A program made the translations under genes and the position numbers. A model generated the notes under the pieces. The model ran no database searches and was not told the DNA's origin. It worked only from the letters and a program-made list of their open reading frames with translations. Shown here one piece after another: positions 1-12,001 of a stretch of 64,000 nt of DNA. Each line of letters begins with the position of its first letter. Positions within the stretch are counted from its first letter, which is position 1. Origin of the DNA: Ahaetulla prasina (Eukaryota; Chordata; Lepidosauria; Squamata; Colubridae); contig NC_080541.1 in NCBI RefSeq assembly GCF_028640845.1, positions 35,617,935 through 35,681,934 of the forward strand, read 5' to 3'.

Positions 1-177
1 TCCTAAAGGGACCATAAGGGGCGTGCATAAGCGCACAAAACGTGCCTACCGTTCCTGTCCTATTGTTTTTTCTTCTTCCTATATACATATATGCTTATAC
101 CTCCTTATATTTACCCATATATGTGTTTATATATTATATAATCTTTTTGTATGATACCTACATATATTGTTATGACA
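1..177 (+). mobile_element. LINE 3' end (unclassified, snake-type)
   Basis: The sequence ends in AT-rich text (tatattgttatgacaaaata) followed by AAAT tandem repeats, the form of a non-LTR retrotransposon 3' tail. It separates the window start from an L1 fragment and probably inserted next to or into it. I recognise the tail as common in squamates but cannot name the family. Confidence 0.45.
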
Positions 178-180
178 AAA

Positions 181-227
<47 letters not shown>

Positions 228-229
228 AT
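178..229 (+). repeat. (AAAT)n microsatellite
   Basis: About 13 tandem AAAT units at the 3' end of the preceding LINE tail, seeded by the element's tail. Confidence 0.9.
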
Positions 230-231
230 GT

Positions 232-1110
232 GGTAATATGATCCAGGTGACGGATGACATTTCCAACATTTTTTGGATTTATCCTTGAACATTCTAGCAA
301 TTCTTGTTGGGGGTAAATGCCATCTATAGAACATCTTATACAGATTCTCTTTATAGGCTGTTGACATTGTCATCTTATAATTATGTGTCTACAATTTTTG
401 CCATGTCTATAAGTCAATCCCATGCCCAAAATTTTTCCCCCAAGCAATTATTGTTTCCTTGACTTGTTCTTCTTCTAGTTTAATCTCTAAAAGATATCCA
501 TACAACTTCATAATTAATTTATCATCAGTCCCTGTTAAAATTTTATCGAAGCTAGTCAAGTTATTATAAAAACCTTCGGTCTTGGAATCTTTATCGTATC
601 TAGAACGTATTTGCAAGTAAGAAAACCAATTCATCTTTATATCTTCACTTTCTAATTCCTGCATTGTTTTAAGTTCTCCCTTCTCATTTAACAATTCTTT
701 ATATCTAACAATTTGTTCCTTTCTAAACGTAATTGCATATGAAAAAGCCTCAATAGTTGATACCCAAACTGGAATTTTTTAAAAATGGCTTTTCTTAATT
801 CTCTCCCAGTTTGATAACAAAGCCTCTCTTATAAAATGTCTTCTAAAATATCCCTGCATTTTAGCTTGTTCATACCATAAAAAAGCGTGCCATCCCATTA
901 ACAAGTCGTGACCTTCCAAAGTCAATATTCTATTGTTCCTTAAATTTATCCATTCCTTAATCCAAATTAAGTTTGCAGTTTGATAGTATAATTCCCAATT
1001 GGGTAACCCAAAGGCCCCTCTTGTTCTCACATCTTGCAATAATTTTAATTTTACCCTCGCTTTTTTCCCTTGCCATATATATCTCAATATCATTTTATTC
1101 AATATGATTG
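232..1110 (-). mobile_element. L1 LINE ORF2 C-terminal fragment
   Basis: Minus-strand translations in several frames look like the region after the L1 reverse transcriptase: ILRYIWQGKKARVKLKLLQD and GAFGLPNWELYYQTANLIWI upstream (779-1102), then YKMFYRWHLPP and KCWKCHPSPGSYYHI near 240-360. The last piece is the family's C-terminal Cys-rich zone. Stops and frame changes separate the pieces, so the copy is dead, and it lacks the EN and RT domains. Confidence 0.75.
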
Positions 1111-1629
1111 CTGCTGTTCATATTTTCTATTCCAGATAATATATTCAACTTACAAATTCTATAACAGAGCATGGTACCGGTGTCTTTGCATTTGCCAGGC
1201 TCCCTTCCCTAAGTTTAATTATTTAATATTCTATCATCCTCATTCTCACTCTCATCCTCATCCTCATTATCGAGATGGCTTGTTACAATGATTCAGTTTG
1301 TAGCATCACCATATTTATTAGAGTGCTCTAATCCCATGGATATTCTCAAATTAAAAATGGCTAATGGCTGCTATCCATCAGCGCAGCTGTATGAAAGAAA
1401 GAAATGGAAATAATATGCTGCAAAGGTAGCAAAGTAGGATGAATGATAGAAGCAATATTTTGCAATTAGACACGCCCACCAGAACAATCGTTTTGTGAAA
1501 ATCAACCCACACTCTGTGACAGGCATTTTGTGAGAATGCCACTAATATACTGTCAAAATTCCAAATATGGCCATCATCCCAAAGAGAATTTGAGGATAGT
1601 CCTACTTGATCAGGTTTAAGTTCATCTAG
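1111..1629. other. non-coding, no recognised feature
   Basis: AT-rich single-copy-looking DNA with a short (CTCATC)-like tract at 1246-1268. I see no gene. Confidence 0.5.
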
Positions 1630-1630
1630 A

Positions 1631-1870
1631 CCCGTGATGGCAAACCTATGCCACGCATACCAGAAGTGGCATGCAGTGCCCTCTTATGGGCACGTTGCCT
1701 TAGTTCAGCTGCCCCGCTGGTCTTCAGGTCTCTGCCATGCATGCGCGGAGGGCGGGGGGTCATACGGGGGCACATGCATGCATGTGTGGGGGTGGGGAGC
1801 ATGCATGTGGGGCATGCATGCATGGGGGAGCAGGGTACAAGTTGGGGGGGGGTAAGTTCTGCACACTACA
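1631..1870 (+). mobile_element. partial hAT-like MITE, CG-rich
   Basis: Starts cgtgatggcaaacctatg, which resembles the terminal repeat of a common squamate hAT MITE (recalled consensus start CAGTGATGGCGAACC). The interior is rich in gcatgcatg and G runs. No matching right-hand terminus was found, so it is probably truncated. A related stretch in reverse orientation lies near 51950-51990. Confidence 0.45.
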
Positions 1871-1879
1871 TTCTATCTA

Positions 1880-4527
1880 CCAAAAATGCATCCCATCATT
1901 AGACAATGTAAGATGATTCCTCAGGTAGTCAATTTTCAGTTTTTATGGAAAGCATCAAATTATTGGTTATGTATTACTGGTTATTTATATTGTAAAGATG
2001 TCAACCTATGAGTTTATGGCATATCAAAATTACTTTGCTCTCAAAGATAACTTCCCCTTGCAGCAGCCAATGTACTTGCCTGCAGAAAGCCTCATTTCCT
2101 ATTCAGTCTCTGGCAATAAAATACTTTGATCTGGCCCTGCATCAAATTGATCAATATGACAATGATATGTTGTATTACCGGATAAGAGATAATAGAGAAA
2201 AGTTCACAAATGTTGTTGTGCCCCATTGGCTGCTAGCAGAGCTAGCAGCAGAGTAACACAAGGAGGAGGTTGAGGGATAGCCTGTGCCAGCTTCGGAGCC
2301 TTTGAAAGGCTCTGACGGCATCAGAGGCAGAGCTGGGCCTTCTGTCCTCCCCCAAGTGGAAAGGCAGCTGTCTTCAGGGCCAGAACTGAGTGAGGGGGAG
2401 GAACAGATGGGACCCATCCCAGATGTGCATATGCATAGAGAATAAAGGAGAGGTGAGCAAAGAAAAGCAATAAGCCGGCTCTCAGGGAAAAACAGATGTG
2501 AACGCTAGCCAGTCCCTCCCTGACTGGGAAATAAATAGTAGGGGTGTGGGAGTGGTTGTCGCAGATAACTATTTGCTTTTAGGATGCAGCAAACAATTCG
2601 GATTTGTTGGCCAGGTCTGTTGGGACTAATATTATGTGATTTTTGTTAATCCACATGAATAAAAAACTGTTCCTACTCTATTTGAAAAGGGGTTTGTTTT
2701 TACTCGCAAACAATTATTATTACTTGCTAAGGCTAGGTTAGAACATATGTATAGGAAGATGTCCTATGTATTCTTCAGATTAATGTCTCAAATCATAAAA
2801 GATCTTCCTATCAGGCCTCTATCCTCAGTTATATTCCTAGGGCAAGGTTGTTGTAGAAGAAAAATCAGAATATATCCAGAAACTCACTACCAAATATGAA
2901 AGCTTCATAATGCAGCTACATTATTATAATACACATCACTTGGATAAAGGTTTGCAAATAGCATGCAACTTGTCAGCTTATTTTTCTTCTTTTTCTCCTT
3001 GAATCTATTAGTTAAAAGTCAAGTTGATTACCCTTCAGGATAATAATTAAATTATAAGATAGCCAATCTATCCATGATACTTTATATGTTTCATTAAGGT
3101 AACACACATAACTTTTTGGAGCTGCAGAATTCTTACAAGTATGCAGCTGATAAGGACTTTATATTCTGTTGCTTCAATTATGCTCCCATAGACAATTTTT
3201 GAGTCATAGAGTGGTAAGGAATGCTTACACAACTTTAAAATAAATACACTAGCACAAGAATGTTTGATTAAACTGCTTGTCATTAATTTGCATGGAAATC
3301 AGCAACATGAGACCCAGCTGCATTTTCTTGAATTGAGAGTTGTGACAACATTTAATTATCCTCTTACAAATGCTCCTTGTTTGTTTATATTTACCCACCT
3401 ACTTTAGACCAAACATGATAATTGCTGCACATATGCGCAGTCCTTGGAGAATGTGTAACTTGATGAAAAGAGCTTGCCAGGCTAAAGCCAAGATTAATAG
3501 TTTTTGGTGGAAGCTGAAAGTTTGACCAACTTCACAGTATAAAACATCTGACTTTATGGATGTCTCTCTATTATAATAGAGACGCCAAAAGTTGGGAATG
3601 GCCCCATCTTCACCATCAATGGAGAATGTTCAGAATGAAACCAAAGACAGATAAAACTGAGCTTTGATGGATCAGTGTCACTGAAACCCCTGAAGAATTC
3701 AAACTGCAGAATTTGTGTGCTGAGTAATTTTTACAAGAGGAATTTATTGTTTTAAATCTCATGTCCATTTGATTTACTTTTCAACACTTCTGGATAATGA
3801 ATAGTTCAAAATCTAGAATTTAATAATAAAAAGTTTTAAAATTTTCTCTGGGAGTAGAATTTTTTTTTGATTCACCTCCAACTAGAATTCCTATTTTGCT
3901 TTCTCTCATTCGAAAGATTAACAATTGATTTATCTCTATTGGAATCAGTTTTTTCTATAGTTTATGACAGCTGCCCCAATTTTGAAGTTTGTTAGATTTG
4001 TGGACTACAGTTCCCAGAATTTCCAGTCGGTAGAAGCAAGTTGAGAGTAGTGATCCAGTACATCTGAAAGGAAACAGATTAGGAAAGGCTGCTTTATGCA
4101 CTATGGGCAGATAGATACATAATAAGCATACATATTTAATTATATCTATATAAAATTAATGTATATGTGTGTGTATGTAACAGATTGGATATAAATAATT
4201 TAGTTTTCTGAATCAAATTGTTAAATAAATGTTGGACTGGATCAGGAAAAAAAACCTTTTCTAAAGATGTATGTGTGCAAAAGATGACTGAATTATTGGC
4301 TTGATTCATAAGCTAATTCAATCTGTCTGAACCAATTACATGCTTAAGAAAGTCAACTAATTTTGGAGATTCCTGTGCACTCCTTTTGAATCAGATGCCC
4401 TGGTAACTATCATCAAGCTATTACAGCAAAAGCAAAAGAGAAACTTGTGGCTCCTTAAATATACACAAAAATTTATTCCTCAAGTGGATAAACTTGGTAG
4501 AATTTGATAGCTCTGAAATTTTTCACT
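1880..4527. other. intergenic DNA with one repeat candidate
   Basis: No gene seen. The segment 2218-2700 differs from its neighbours: more GC, a palindromic gctgctagcagagctagcag block, and AATAAA-like motifs near 2441 and 2658. It may be a solo LTR or other unclassified repeat. The rest (2700-4527) is AT-rich without recognised features; 3975-4060 has words similar to the hAT MITE at 60913 (gtggactacagttcccagaa). Confidence 0.35.
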
Positions 4528-4535
4528 TTCTAAGG

Positions 4536-4892
4536 CAGGGGTGTCTAATTCAAGGCCCGCAGGTCAGGTCGGGTCTGCGGGATGCTTAGATCTGGGCTGC
4601 GGGGCAGCCCTAGAAACAGCAAAGGATTGGCCGTGGTGCCTCTGAAGAAGAAAGGAGAAGGAAAAGGGAAGGAAGGAAGGAAGGAAGGAAGGAAGGAAGG
4701 AAGGAAGGAAGGAAGGAAGGAAGGAAGGAAGGAGACAATGGATCCCCCAGCCCGGCCCGGCCCACCACAGGTGCCCCCAACACGAGTAACGTTGAGCTGG
4801 CCATGCTGACTCTGACCATGGCTGCCCAGCCCCCCCACAAGATCAAACACAACCATATGCGTCCCTCAATGAATTCAAATTTGACACCCCTG
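4536..4892. mobile_element. hAT MITE (CAGGGGTGTC type) with 8-bp TSD
   Basis: Terminal repeats are CAGGGGTGTC on the left and GACACCCCTG on the right. Flanking 8-mers are ttctaagg (4528-4535) and ttctaaga (4893-4900), 7 of 8 identical, as expected for hAT target duplication. The interior is GC-rich and contains an (AAGG)n array. No transposase is encoded. Confidence 0.75.
4666..4732 (+). repeat. (AAGG)n microsatellite inside hAT MITE
   Basis: About 16 tandem AAGG units inside the MITE, so the array probably grew after insertion or came with the element. Confidence 0.9.
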
Positions 4893-5170
4893 TTCTAAGA
4901 AGTCTATTAAAAAAGAATCCCTGGATTTCACACATATTTCATCATATAAACAATGCAAACTCAGTTCATTATTTACTTCTATGTATATGCCTATAAATGT
5001 TTTTGTACTGTATGTGTGATATGCTCAATGATAAACTTATTTGATGGAGGTTCCAGTTAATTCATATGAACTATAAAACTATTCCTACGGATTATAAGTA
5101 TTCATATTGCACAAGTTATATGGTCACACAATCCAACTAAAACTGAGTGTGTATGTGTGTGTATGTATGT

Positions 5171-5171
5171 A

Positions 5172-5224
<53 letters not shown>
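5171..5224 (+). repeat. (CT)n(GT)n compound microsatellite
   Basis: About ten CT units followed directly by about fifteen GT units, preceded by GTAT units. Confidence 0.9.
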
Positions 5225-5231
<7 letters not shown>

Positions 5232-5295
5232 GGGGGGGTCATGTGACTGGGTGGGAGTGGCTATGTGACTGGGGGAATCAAAAGACAGAAACTCA

Positions 5296-5368
5296 CTAAT
5301 AATGTCCTGCTGGAGCAGGGTTCGACTAGATGACCCCCAGGTCTCTTCCAGCCCTGGATTATTCTCTG
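5296..5368 (+). mobile_element. CR1 LINE 3' tail fragment
   Basis: Matches the CR1 3' end pattern also seen at 21464 and 14390: a ggtt-gactagatgacc core, then ccaggtctcttccagccctg and attattct. Only the terminal 70 or so bases remain. Confidence 0.6.
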
Positions 5369-5429
5369 AAGCTGCTTCTAGTGCCAGGTTTGTAGTCCTT
5401 CCTTTCTCTCTCCTTTTTCCTCCCTCCCT

Positions 5430-5432
5430 TTT

Positions 5433-5483
<51 letters not shown>

Positions 5484-5500
5484 CTCTCTCTCTCTCCCTC
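5430..5500 (+). repeat. (CTTT)n microsatellite grading into (CT)n
   Basis: About 13 CTTT units, then CT dinucleotides. The long frames read on either strand here are products of the repeat. Confidence 0.9.
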
Positions 5501-5559
5501 CCTCTCCCTTTCTCTTTTTCTCTCTCAAATGAACCCCTCACCCACCCCCCCATTTTTTG

Positions 5560-5862
5560 CCTAGCAGGCTTCAACTTTTTTACCTTTTAAAAAATGCTTT
5601 TAAAAGAAAAAAAAAGCCTCTGACGATCAGGCACTTCAGCTGGGATCGTCACAGCCTTGTTTTAACCCTTTAAAACATTTTTCTTACAATCTCTTCGGCT
5701 GAAGAGGTTGCTTAAAAATGCTTTTAAAAGTAAAAAAAAAAAGCCTCTGAAGATTGCGTGGCTCAGCTGGGCAGGGATTTTTGCTACCCATTCTCCGAAC
5801 CACCTGCCACCATTGCTACCGGATAGGCTGACCCATTCCGAACCGGGAGCATTTCACCCCTG
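5560..5862 (-). mobile_element. hAT foldback element, partial copy
   Basis: Read on the minus strand it begins CAGGGGTGAAATGCTCC at 5862 and repeats the internal modules of the complete element at 29676-30288: GGTAGC boxes, CAGAGGCTTTT, aatgcttttaaaag and the palindromic cctcttcggc-gaagagg block. The other terminus was not found; related text near 5240-5275 (gtgactgggtgggagtggc) may belong to it, split by microsatellites and a CR1 tail. Confidence 0.65.
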
Positions 5863-5869
5863 ATACATA

Positions 5870-8060
5870 CATACATGTAAAGAATTTGCTGTTAGGGTTT
5901 TAGTAGCATTTAGAAAGAAAGGCCTCACATGTTCAGTTTTACAAGCTCACATTCTAGGCAGATTCATTCTGCATCTAACCTGTTCTGATCCAATCTGCTG
6001 TTTCCATTGTTTGACTCTGCAAAACTTGTTTTACTTCTGAATACAATGAAGTCTGGAAAATTCTGAACAACCGAGGTTCAATTTAATCATTCACAAACAT
6101 CCAGTTGCACTTAAAGTTTGTGACATTAATAAGTCCATATGCATGCTTTATGCAAACTTTACTTCTGAGGCAAATTAAGAATGAGCTTTGTGCTAGATGC
6201 ATACACAGGCACTCAAATTATTCTGTTCAGAGCTGCTATACTTGCTATGAGACCAGCATGGCTCTGCAATGCCTTAAGAGAGAAGGAAGCTTATGAGTTT
6301 ATGAGGAAGACCGAAATTGCTGGATTGAATCGGTAGCTTATAGGTAAAATGCAATTCTAGCAACCCATATATACAAACTGCCATTTCGTGGAGCAGGCAG
6401 CAACAGTTTCTCATATGATGTAGCTCAGAAACATGCACAAATGAAGAGTTTCCATAGCAATGCCCTGTAGAGTGTGGCACTAAGCTCCATATGCCAATCA
6501 TGTTTATTACTGGCAAGCCAAATGTTGCAAATGCAGGGCTCTAGTCTTGCACAAATGGCAGAAATAATGTTTTGATACAATATCCTACTGAGGCTGTGTC
6601 CTAAATTGCAGGTGAAATAATATAAAATCGGAGGATATTATACTGCTACCATTGTGAATACCTGCAACAAGTAAATAAAAATGGATGAATTGTACCAGTC
6701 TACATAAGCACAGACACACATAGCATGCACAGATGCATACGTTTGCTTAAGCCAGCTCAATGATGTGCTTTAGTTATCATCTACTCTTAGGCGGCTTTAT
6801 GGTAGACACTACTTCACCAGGACTATAGCAATAAAATCGGTTACTCCCATGGTATGGTTAGAGATTCTACTATTTGGCAAAATAAAATAATACAAAAGGG
6901 CTGCTTCCCAATATACCAAGAGGGTAAATTTGGTTAAAAAATATTAAGAAACTTGCACTTTCCTCTTCTTTACTCCCAATTAGTGGCTTTTGGGGGTGGG
7001 GCAGTGCCAGGATGCATGGATTACCATGTTGGGAATAAAAACATTGGATGAGTCCATAAATATTGCCATAGTATGATTGTTGGATTTTTGTATATTACAT
7101 TTTTAATCAACCATTGTGAGTTTGTAAACTATGGCTCTTGGCTTGGTGTGATGCAGAACTAGGCCACAATGGCTTTCCCCATAAATTAGGGTTAACAGAA
7201 ATACGAATTAGGGTAGTGGTGAGATATGTTTTAGCTACCAAATACAAAGGCTGCCAAATGCAAAATGGAACTAGAGGCCATATTTGTGTAATGGCTTGCA
7301 AGTTGCCCATCCTTTGGAAAGTGTGGTATCCAAAATCTGGTTTTCACCAAACCTTCCACTTATTCCAAGGCCAAAAAAGTCAAACAAAGTAGAAATCTAA
7401 TACATTCAAGCTATCTATCTGAAATATACTACAATTAACTCATTTAATTTAGAGAAGTAGTTTTATCTTTTGTTTATTATCAGGACAAGATCCTTAAATA
7501 TATTCTGAGGAATGTCTAAGTTTCTTTTGTAAGATATATTGTATTATAACTCTTTTTAAGATCCTGTGAAGGAGAAAAGTTTATCCAGAGTGATTTTGAA
7601 ACGGTGTCACATGTAAACTGATCCTTCAAGATCCTTATCTGCAAATGATGGGATATTTTTCCATTGTACGTCATAAGGATAAAAGCAGTCTAAAGTCTCA
7701 AGTTACCCATTGGCATAGGATAAAACCTATAAAGTTTAGGAAAGAGTTTATTGGGTCATAAAAAATAAACAAGACTGCCGTTCCCTGCTAGTTAGAGCAG
7801 CAAAATACTTTTAAATGAAAACTGATAAAGACAGTTTAAAATCTATCTAATATATCTAAGTACTACTTGCTATCAGGTATTGGTGTATTATGTTTCATCC
7901 ATACTCACATTATATATATTAAAAAGCATTTCAACTAAATTCAGTTTGCTTTAACTCTGGAAAGTGCATAAATTAACTTTATTTAATTTTAATTAAATGT
8001 AAATATAAGTGAAATAGAAAAAACACCTTGAAGCTACATATTTATTCTCATGTTTCACTC
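5870..8060. other. AT-rich intergenic DNA, nothing recognised
   Basis: No gene, RNA gene or named repeat could be supported. Open frames are short and lack any familiar protein pattern. Confidence 0.5.
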
Positions 8061-8068
8061 ATAAGAAC

Positions 8069-8205
8069 CAGTGGTGGGATTCAGTCAGTTCGCACCACTT
8101 CGGGAGAACTGGTTGTTAACTTTCTGAGCAGTTTGGTGAACTGGTTGTTGGAAGAAATCATTAGGGCAGAGAACTGGTTGTTAAATTATTTGAATCTCAC
8201 CACTG
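8069..8205. mobile_element. 137-bp hAT MITE, copy 1
   Basis: Termini CAGTGGTGGGATTCA and TGAATCTCACCACTG are inverted repeats. The exact 8-bp target duplication ataagaac flanks it (8061-8068 and 8206-8213). The interior carries repeated gaactggttgtt words. It differs from the copy at 19112-19248 at about six positions by eye count. Confidence 0.9.
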
Positions 8206-8213
8206 ATAAGAAC

Positions 8214-8975
8214 TATTATGGGTTGGCTCAGAAAGATTAAAGGTGCCCCAAACATGCTAATAGTTGGTCTACAAAGACTGAATCAGGTCAGAAATGTGAT
8301 TGGGCCAGTGTTACCATATGCATACATTCTTGATCACAATGGACTCAAAATGACAAAATGTACATTGTGACATCACATTGCAAACTCCACCCTTTCACAC
8401 TTACATGAGAATGGCACACATAAGGTGAAATGTTTGTGTTGCCTACTTTTTATCGTTCTCTCCAGCCCATCCTCAAAGGACAAGCTGAATTCCATTCATT
8501 AGAATTTATAAGAATGTCACAACTGGGGTAAAACTAGGCTCATAAGCTAAATTTGACCCATAGCCAGAAATGATGAGATTCTTACCATGAATCAATAACC
8601 CAGGTCTTGTGCAGAGGAAGAGAAGGCATGATCTAAGGAAGAGAAGGCATGATCCAGAGGGCATCCATGGGCTGTATTAGCTACCCTATTACAATCTTCA
8701 ATTCAACATTCATTTGATTATTCAGCTGCAGATCTAAAGCAATATTCAGCCTTGCTAGTAGAATTATGATTTGCCTTCAGAATAAAATTAATTCTCCCTG
8801 TATTGACAGGACAGAATTAATTTTGCCTTACAAAAGAAAGAGACAAGGTGTAGCTGTATGGCTAGTCACCAGTGCTCTTTATGACAATTAAGTTTTTGCT
8901 TTAAGAGTTCAGAATTATAATGAGAGGGTTCTTTTTTTTGTTCCTACTGTTCAACCGTGTCCATTTTTTGGAGTC
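8214..8975. other. intergenic DNA, nothing recognised
   Basis: Contains a short local duplication, (agaggaag)agaaggcatgat, near 8615-8652. Nothing else stands out. Confidence 0.45.
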
Positions 8976-8984
8976 TGTCTGGAC

Positions 8985-9168
8985 AAGTTCCTGCAGTTTT
9001 CTTGGCAAAATTTTCAGGAGTGGTTTGTCATTGCCTGTTTCCTGGGGCTGAGAGAGAGTGGCTGACCCAAAGTCATCCAGCTAGCTTTGTACCTAAGGCA
9101 GGACTAGAATTCACAGTCTCCCAGTTTCTATCTTGGTGCTTTAAACACTACATCCAACTGGCTGTCTG
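8985..9168 (-). mobile_element. tRNA-derived-type SINE fragment
   Basis: Contains the order cattgcctgtttcctggggc, gagagagtggctgacccaaa, gtcatccagctagc and actagaattcacagtctccc. I recognise this as the body of a widespread reptile SINE in reverse orientation, ending with accac-type tRNA-head text near 9150. Ages and ends are uncertain. Confidence 0.5.
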
Positions 9169-10202
9169 TAATGAAATAATCAGGCATAAATTTTGTACAT
9201 TTAATATGAAGTGTGATAACATCTTATACCACAATGATTTACAGTGAAACAGATGCACTTACAAAACATTGCTACGAGGGCAATAGGTTGAAATTTTGCT
9301 TGATGGGGATAACCCTAATCGTAACAGGAATGCATATTTAGATTTCACGCTTGGTTAATTTGTAGGCAGCGAAGAGCAATTGGTGTTAACCAGCCTGCCG
9401 GTATATTGCCTACAGTGCTACTAACTTGTTAATCAAGAGTTAAAAATAGACCACAGTAGGTGAAGTGAACTGTATCTGATCTGGCTAGCTAGATCCATTT
9501 CTTTTTGCTTTTAATATAAAATAGCACAGAATGCTGCAGATGGTCTCAGTTTGATTAAACAGGAATAATTTTACACAGATATGGAAAGAGAGATAGAAAC
9601 ACAGAACACATGTATTTTATTTATTTATACTTCTCTGCTGCTCCAGGCCAATATAGCTGAAACTGATTCTGGAGATAATCTTGGCTGCCCAACCCCCAAC
9701 TCCACCCACCCACCCATCCCCTGGCTTCACATAATGAGAAGATTGATAACCTCAGTTCTATGCTTGCATAGACCCCCACAGAAGCCTCCAAGTATGGGTC
9801 TCAAAAGCTTTTAAGAGTTGTTATCAAATTGTAATTTTATTTAGCAGGAAAATAGTACTTGCACAGTAGGAAAGCAAGCATCTTTGCTATATTTAATCCA
9901 GTATAAATGAAATCAATCATTTTAAAGGTTTTGTCCCAACCTCACCTACCATTTTGGGGGAAAGTGGTCTCCAGCACACCTTAAAAAGATACGTGCAGCA
10001 TTCAGTTCAGAAAAAAAGTTTGCACCATGAATAAACATACTCTTGCAGAAAAGTGAATTTGTCCTGGAAACTTTCAGTTGGAGATTGGTAATCCCTTCAT
10101 AAATTAGCCTGTAGAATTTGAGACTTACTAATTCAGAGGAATAGTTACCACCCATCATTTGTGGCATTGGTGGCCCATCATTTGTTCTTTTGGTCTCAGG
10201 CA
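9169..10202. other. intergenic DNA, nothing recognised
   Basis: No supported gene or named repeat. A short C-rich run (accccc/accca) is at 9693-9721. Confidence 0.45.
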
Positions 10203-11400
10203 AATATCAAGACTGAAGTTTGCTGGATTTTAGATTATATTATGATGCTTGTTGTCTGATTTGGTTAGAAGATTGGATAACTTCAAACAATCCAAGATTG
10301 TTAGACCTTGAAGGTTCTGGTTTGAGATTTGGGTGGCATGCCTATTTGTGGCATGACAAAGTAAAAGTTAACCCTGGTTTTAAGACACACACTATTAGGA
10401 AATTAATTGGCCACGTATGGTGGAAGTACAGAAGAAGATTAGCTGATAAAGTGCCACTGTGGCTATCATCTCATGAAGTACTGTATAGAACAAAGATGGT
10501 ATTGAAATGACATATTGGGCTTATTAATAGTTGAAAAAGAGAGATTCAAGATAAAGACAAGAGAACAATCAGTAAGTGAAGGATCTGTTTGTGACTGGTT
10601 TAATTATTATAGCATTTTTGAAAGATTTAAACTTGAAAAAAAAGTTTTATTTTCACAGGAACTACATCTGAACTGGATGTCAATTTATGATCTGGAGATG
10701 ACCGCTTGATTGCTAAATTATATAAAATGTTACCCAAAATGAATCTGGAAGACGAATATGTCAAAAATTGTATGATAAAATCAGCAAAAACATTTGGATA
10801 TAACATAATGCTAGATAAATGGGAGAATGTATGGATTAATAGACTAAAATGTACATTGAATTATAGCTTGAAAGAAAATTTCTATAAAATGATGTATCAC
10901 TGGTACAGACAGACTAGTGAAAAGGTATAAAGGGACTTCTAATAAGTGCTGGAAATGTAACCAAAATCCAGGTTCATTTTATCATATGTGGGGGTCTTGA
11001 AAATATGTGAAAACATTCTGGAAAAAGATAATAATGATAACACAGAAAATAATTAAGATAGAAATATTACTAAAACCTGAATCTTTTAGGTATTATTTTC
11101 CAATTGAAAAATAGTTTGGGGTGCAATTCCTTCACATGCTGACTGCTGCAAGGATTGTACTTGCCAAGCACTGGAAAAGAAAAGAGACGTGAATTGTTGA
11201 AGAATGGATTTTAAAATTGACTGAATTAGGAGAGATGGTGAAATTAACTGCTTTAATCAGACATAATAGACTAGACAGTTTTATAAGAGACTGGAAGCTG
11301 TTTGTGGACTTTCTACGTGTTAAATACAATAACAGATGGTTAATAGAGGGATTTGAAGATCAGTGTAATCTTTAGTTTAACCTGTTGACTGTTCTAGATA
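10203..11400 (+). mobile_element. L1 LINE ORF2 C-terminal fragment
   Basis: Plus-strand translations match the same L1 region as 232-1110: LDFRLYYDACCLIWLEDWIT, LEGSGLRFGWHAYLWHDKVK (10220-10510), then NYYSIFERFKLEKKVL and ENFYKMMYHWYRQTSEKV, then a CWKCN-like zone near 10950. Frames are broken by stops between 10510 and 10930. The SINE and inverted-repeat element that follow may have split it from 3' UTR-like text at 12547-12785. Confidence 0.75.
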
Positions 11401-11403
11401 TAC

Positions 11404-11474
11404 AGTAATAGTAAACAGTAAACAGTAAAAAAAAATGTATGTGTATGTGTATGTGTATGTATATGTATATACAT
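11404..11474 (+). repeat. (GTAT)n/(GTGTAT)n simple repeat
   Basis: Follows an A run (taaaaaaaaatg) at the end of the L1 fragment and precedes the SINE; AT-GT alternation. Confidence 0.75.
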
Positions 11475-11836
11475 GGTGGCTCAGTGGCTAAGATGCTGAG
11501 CTTGTCAATTGAAAGGTCGGCAGTTCAGCAGTTCGAATCCCTAGTGCTGTTTAATTGGGTGAGCTCCCGTTACTTGTCCCAGCTTCTGTTAACCTAGCAG
11601 TTTGAAAGCACTTAAAAAATGCAAGTAGAAAAATAGCTTTATAAGGTATAAAAATACCTTTAGTGGAAAGGTAACAGCGTTCCTTGTGCCTTTGGCATTG
11701 AGTCATGCCGGTCACATAACCACAGAGACATCTTCGGACAGTGCTGGCTCTTCAGCTTTGAAACGGAGATGAGCAACGCTCCCTAGAGTTGGGAGCAACT
11801 AGTACATATGTGCGAGGGGAACCTTTACCTTTACCT
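11475..11836 (+). mobile_element. tRNA-derived SINE, nearly full length
   Basis: A box-like TGGCTCAGTGG (11477-11487) and B box GTTCGAATCC (11531-11540) form an internal pol III promoter. The body continues with gtgagctcccgttacttgtc, gtcatgccggtcacataacc and agatgagcaacgctccctag, and ends in tacctttacctta. It is preceded by GTAT repeats. I recognise it as an abundant squamate SINE. It is a retroposed element, not a functional tRNA gene. Confidence 0.8.
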
Positions 11837-11967
11837 TATATATATATTTGTTATAAATATTTGTAAATATTATATAAATATTTGTTTTCTGAGGTTTTCG
11901 CGGGTGTTTGTATGTAGGTCTTTGGTTATTTGGGTTTTCTCCCACGTAAAATTGGAAGTGTCTTGGC

Positions 11968-12001
11968 GACGTTTCGACGAAGTCTCATTCGTCATCTTCA
12001 G
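11968..12001 (-). ncRNA. hammerhead-ribozyme-like motif 1
   Basis: Minus-strand order: CTGAAGA, a 19-nt block that folds as GACGAA-loop-TTCGTC (six perfect pairs, stem II), then GAAACGTC. This supplies the invariant CUGANGA and GAAA cores, with A-C/G-U as a minimal stem III and C as the cleavage nucleotide. Stem I is weak in the visible sequence and stem III has no loop, so activity would need dimerisation as proposed for Penelope-type ribozymes. It is a motif match, not demonstrated activity. Confidence 0.5.

Noticed and set aside
5124..5574. Long frames rich in KKER or SFLS repeats
   Set aside because: Products of the (CTTT)n and (CT)n microsatellites.
11475..11560. tRNA gene
   Set aside because: A and B boxes are present but the sequence lacks a cloverleaf and continues into a SINE body and tail.
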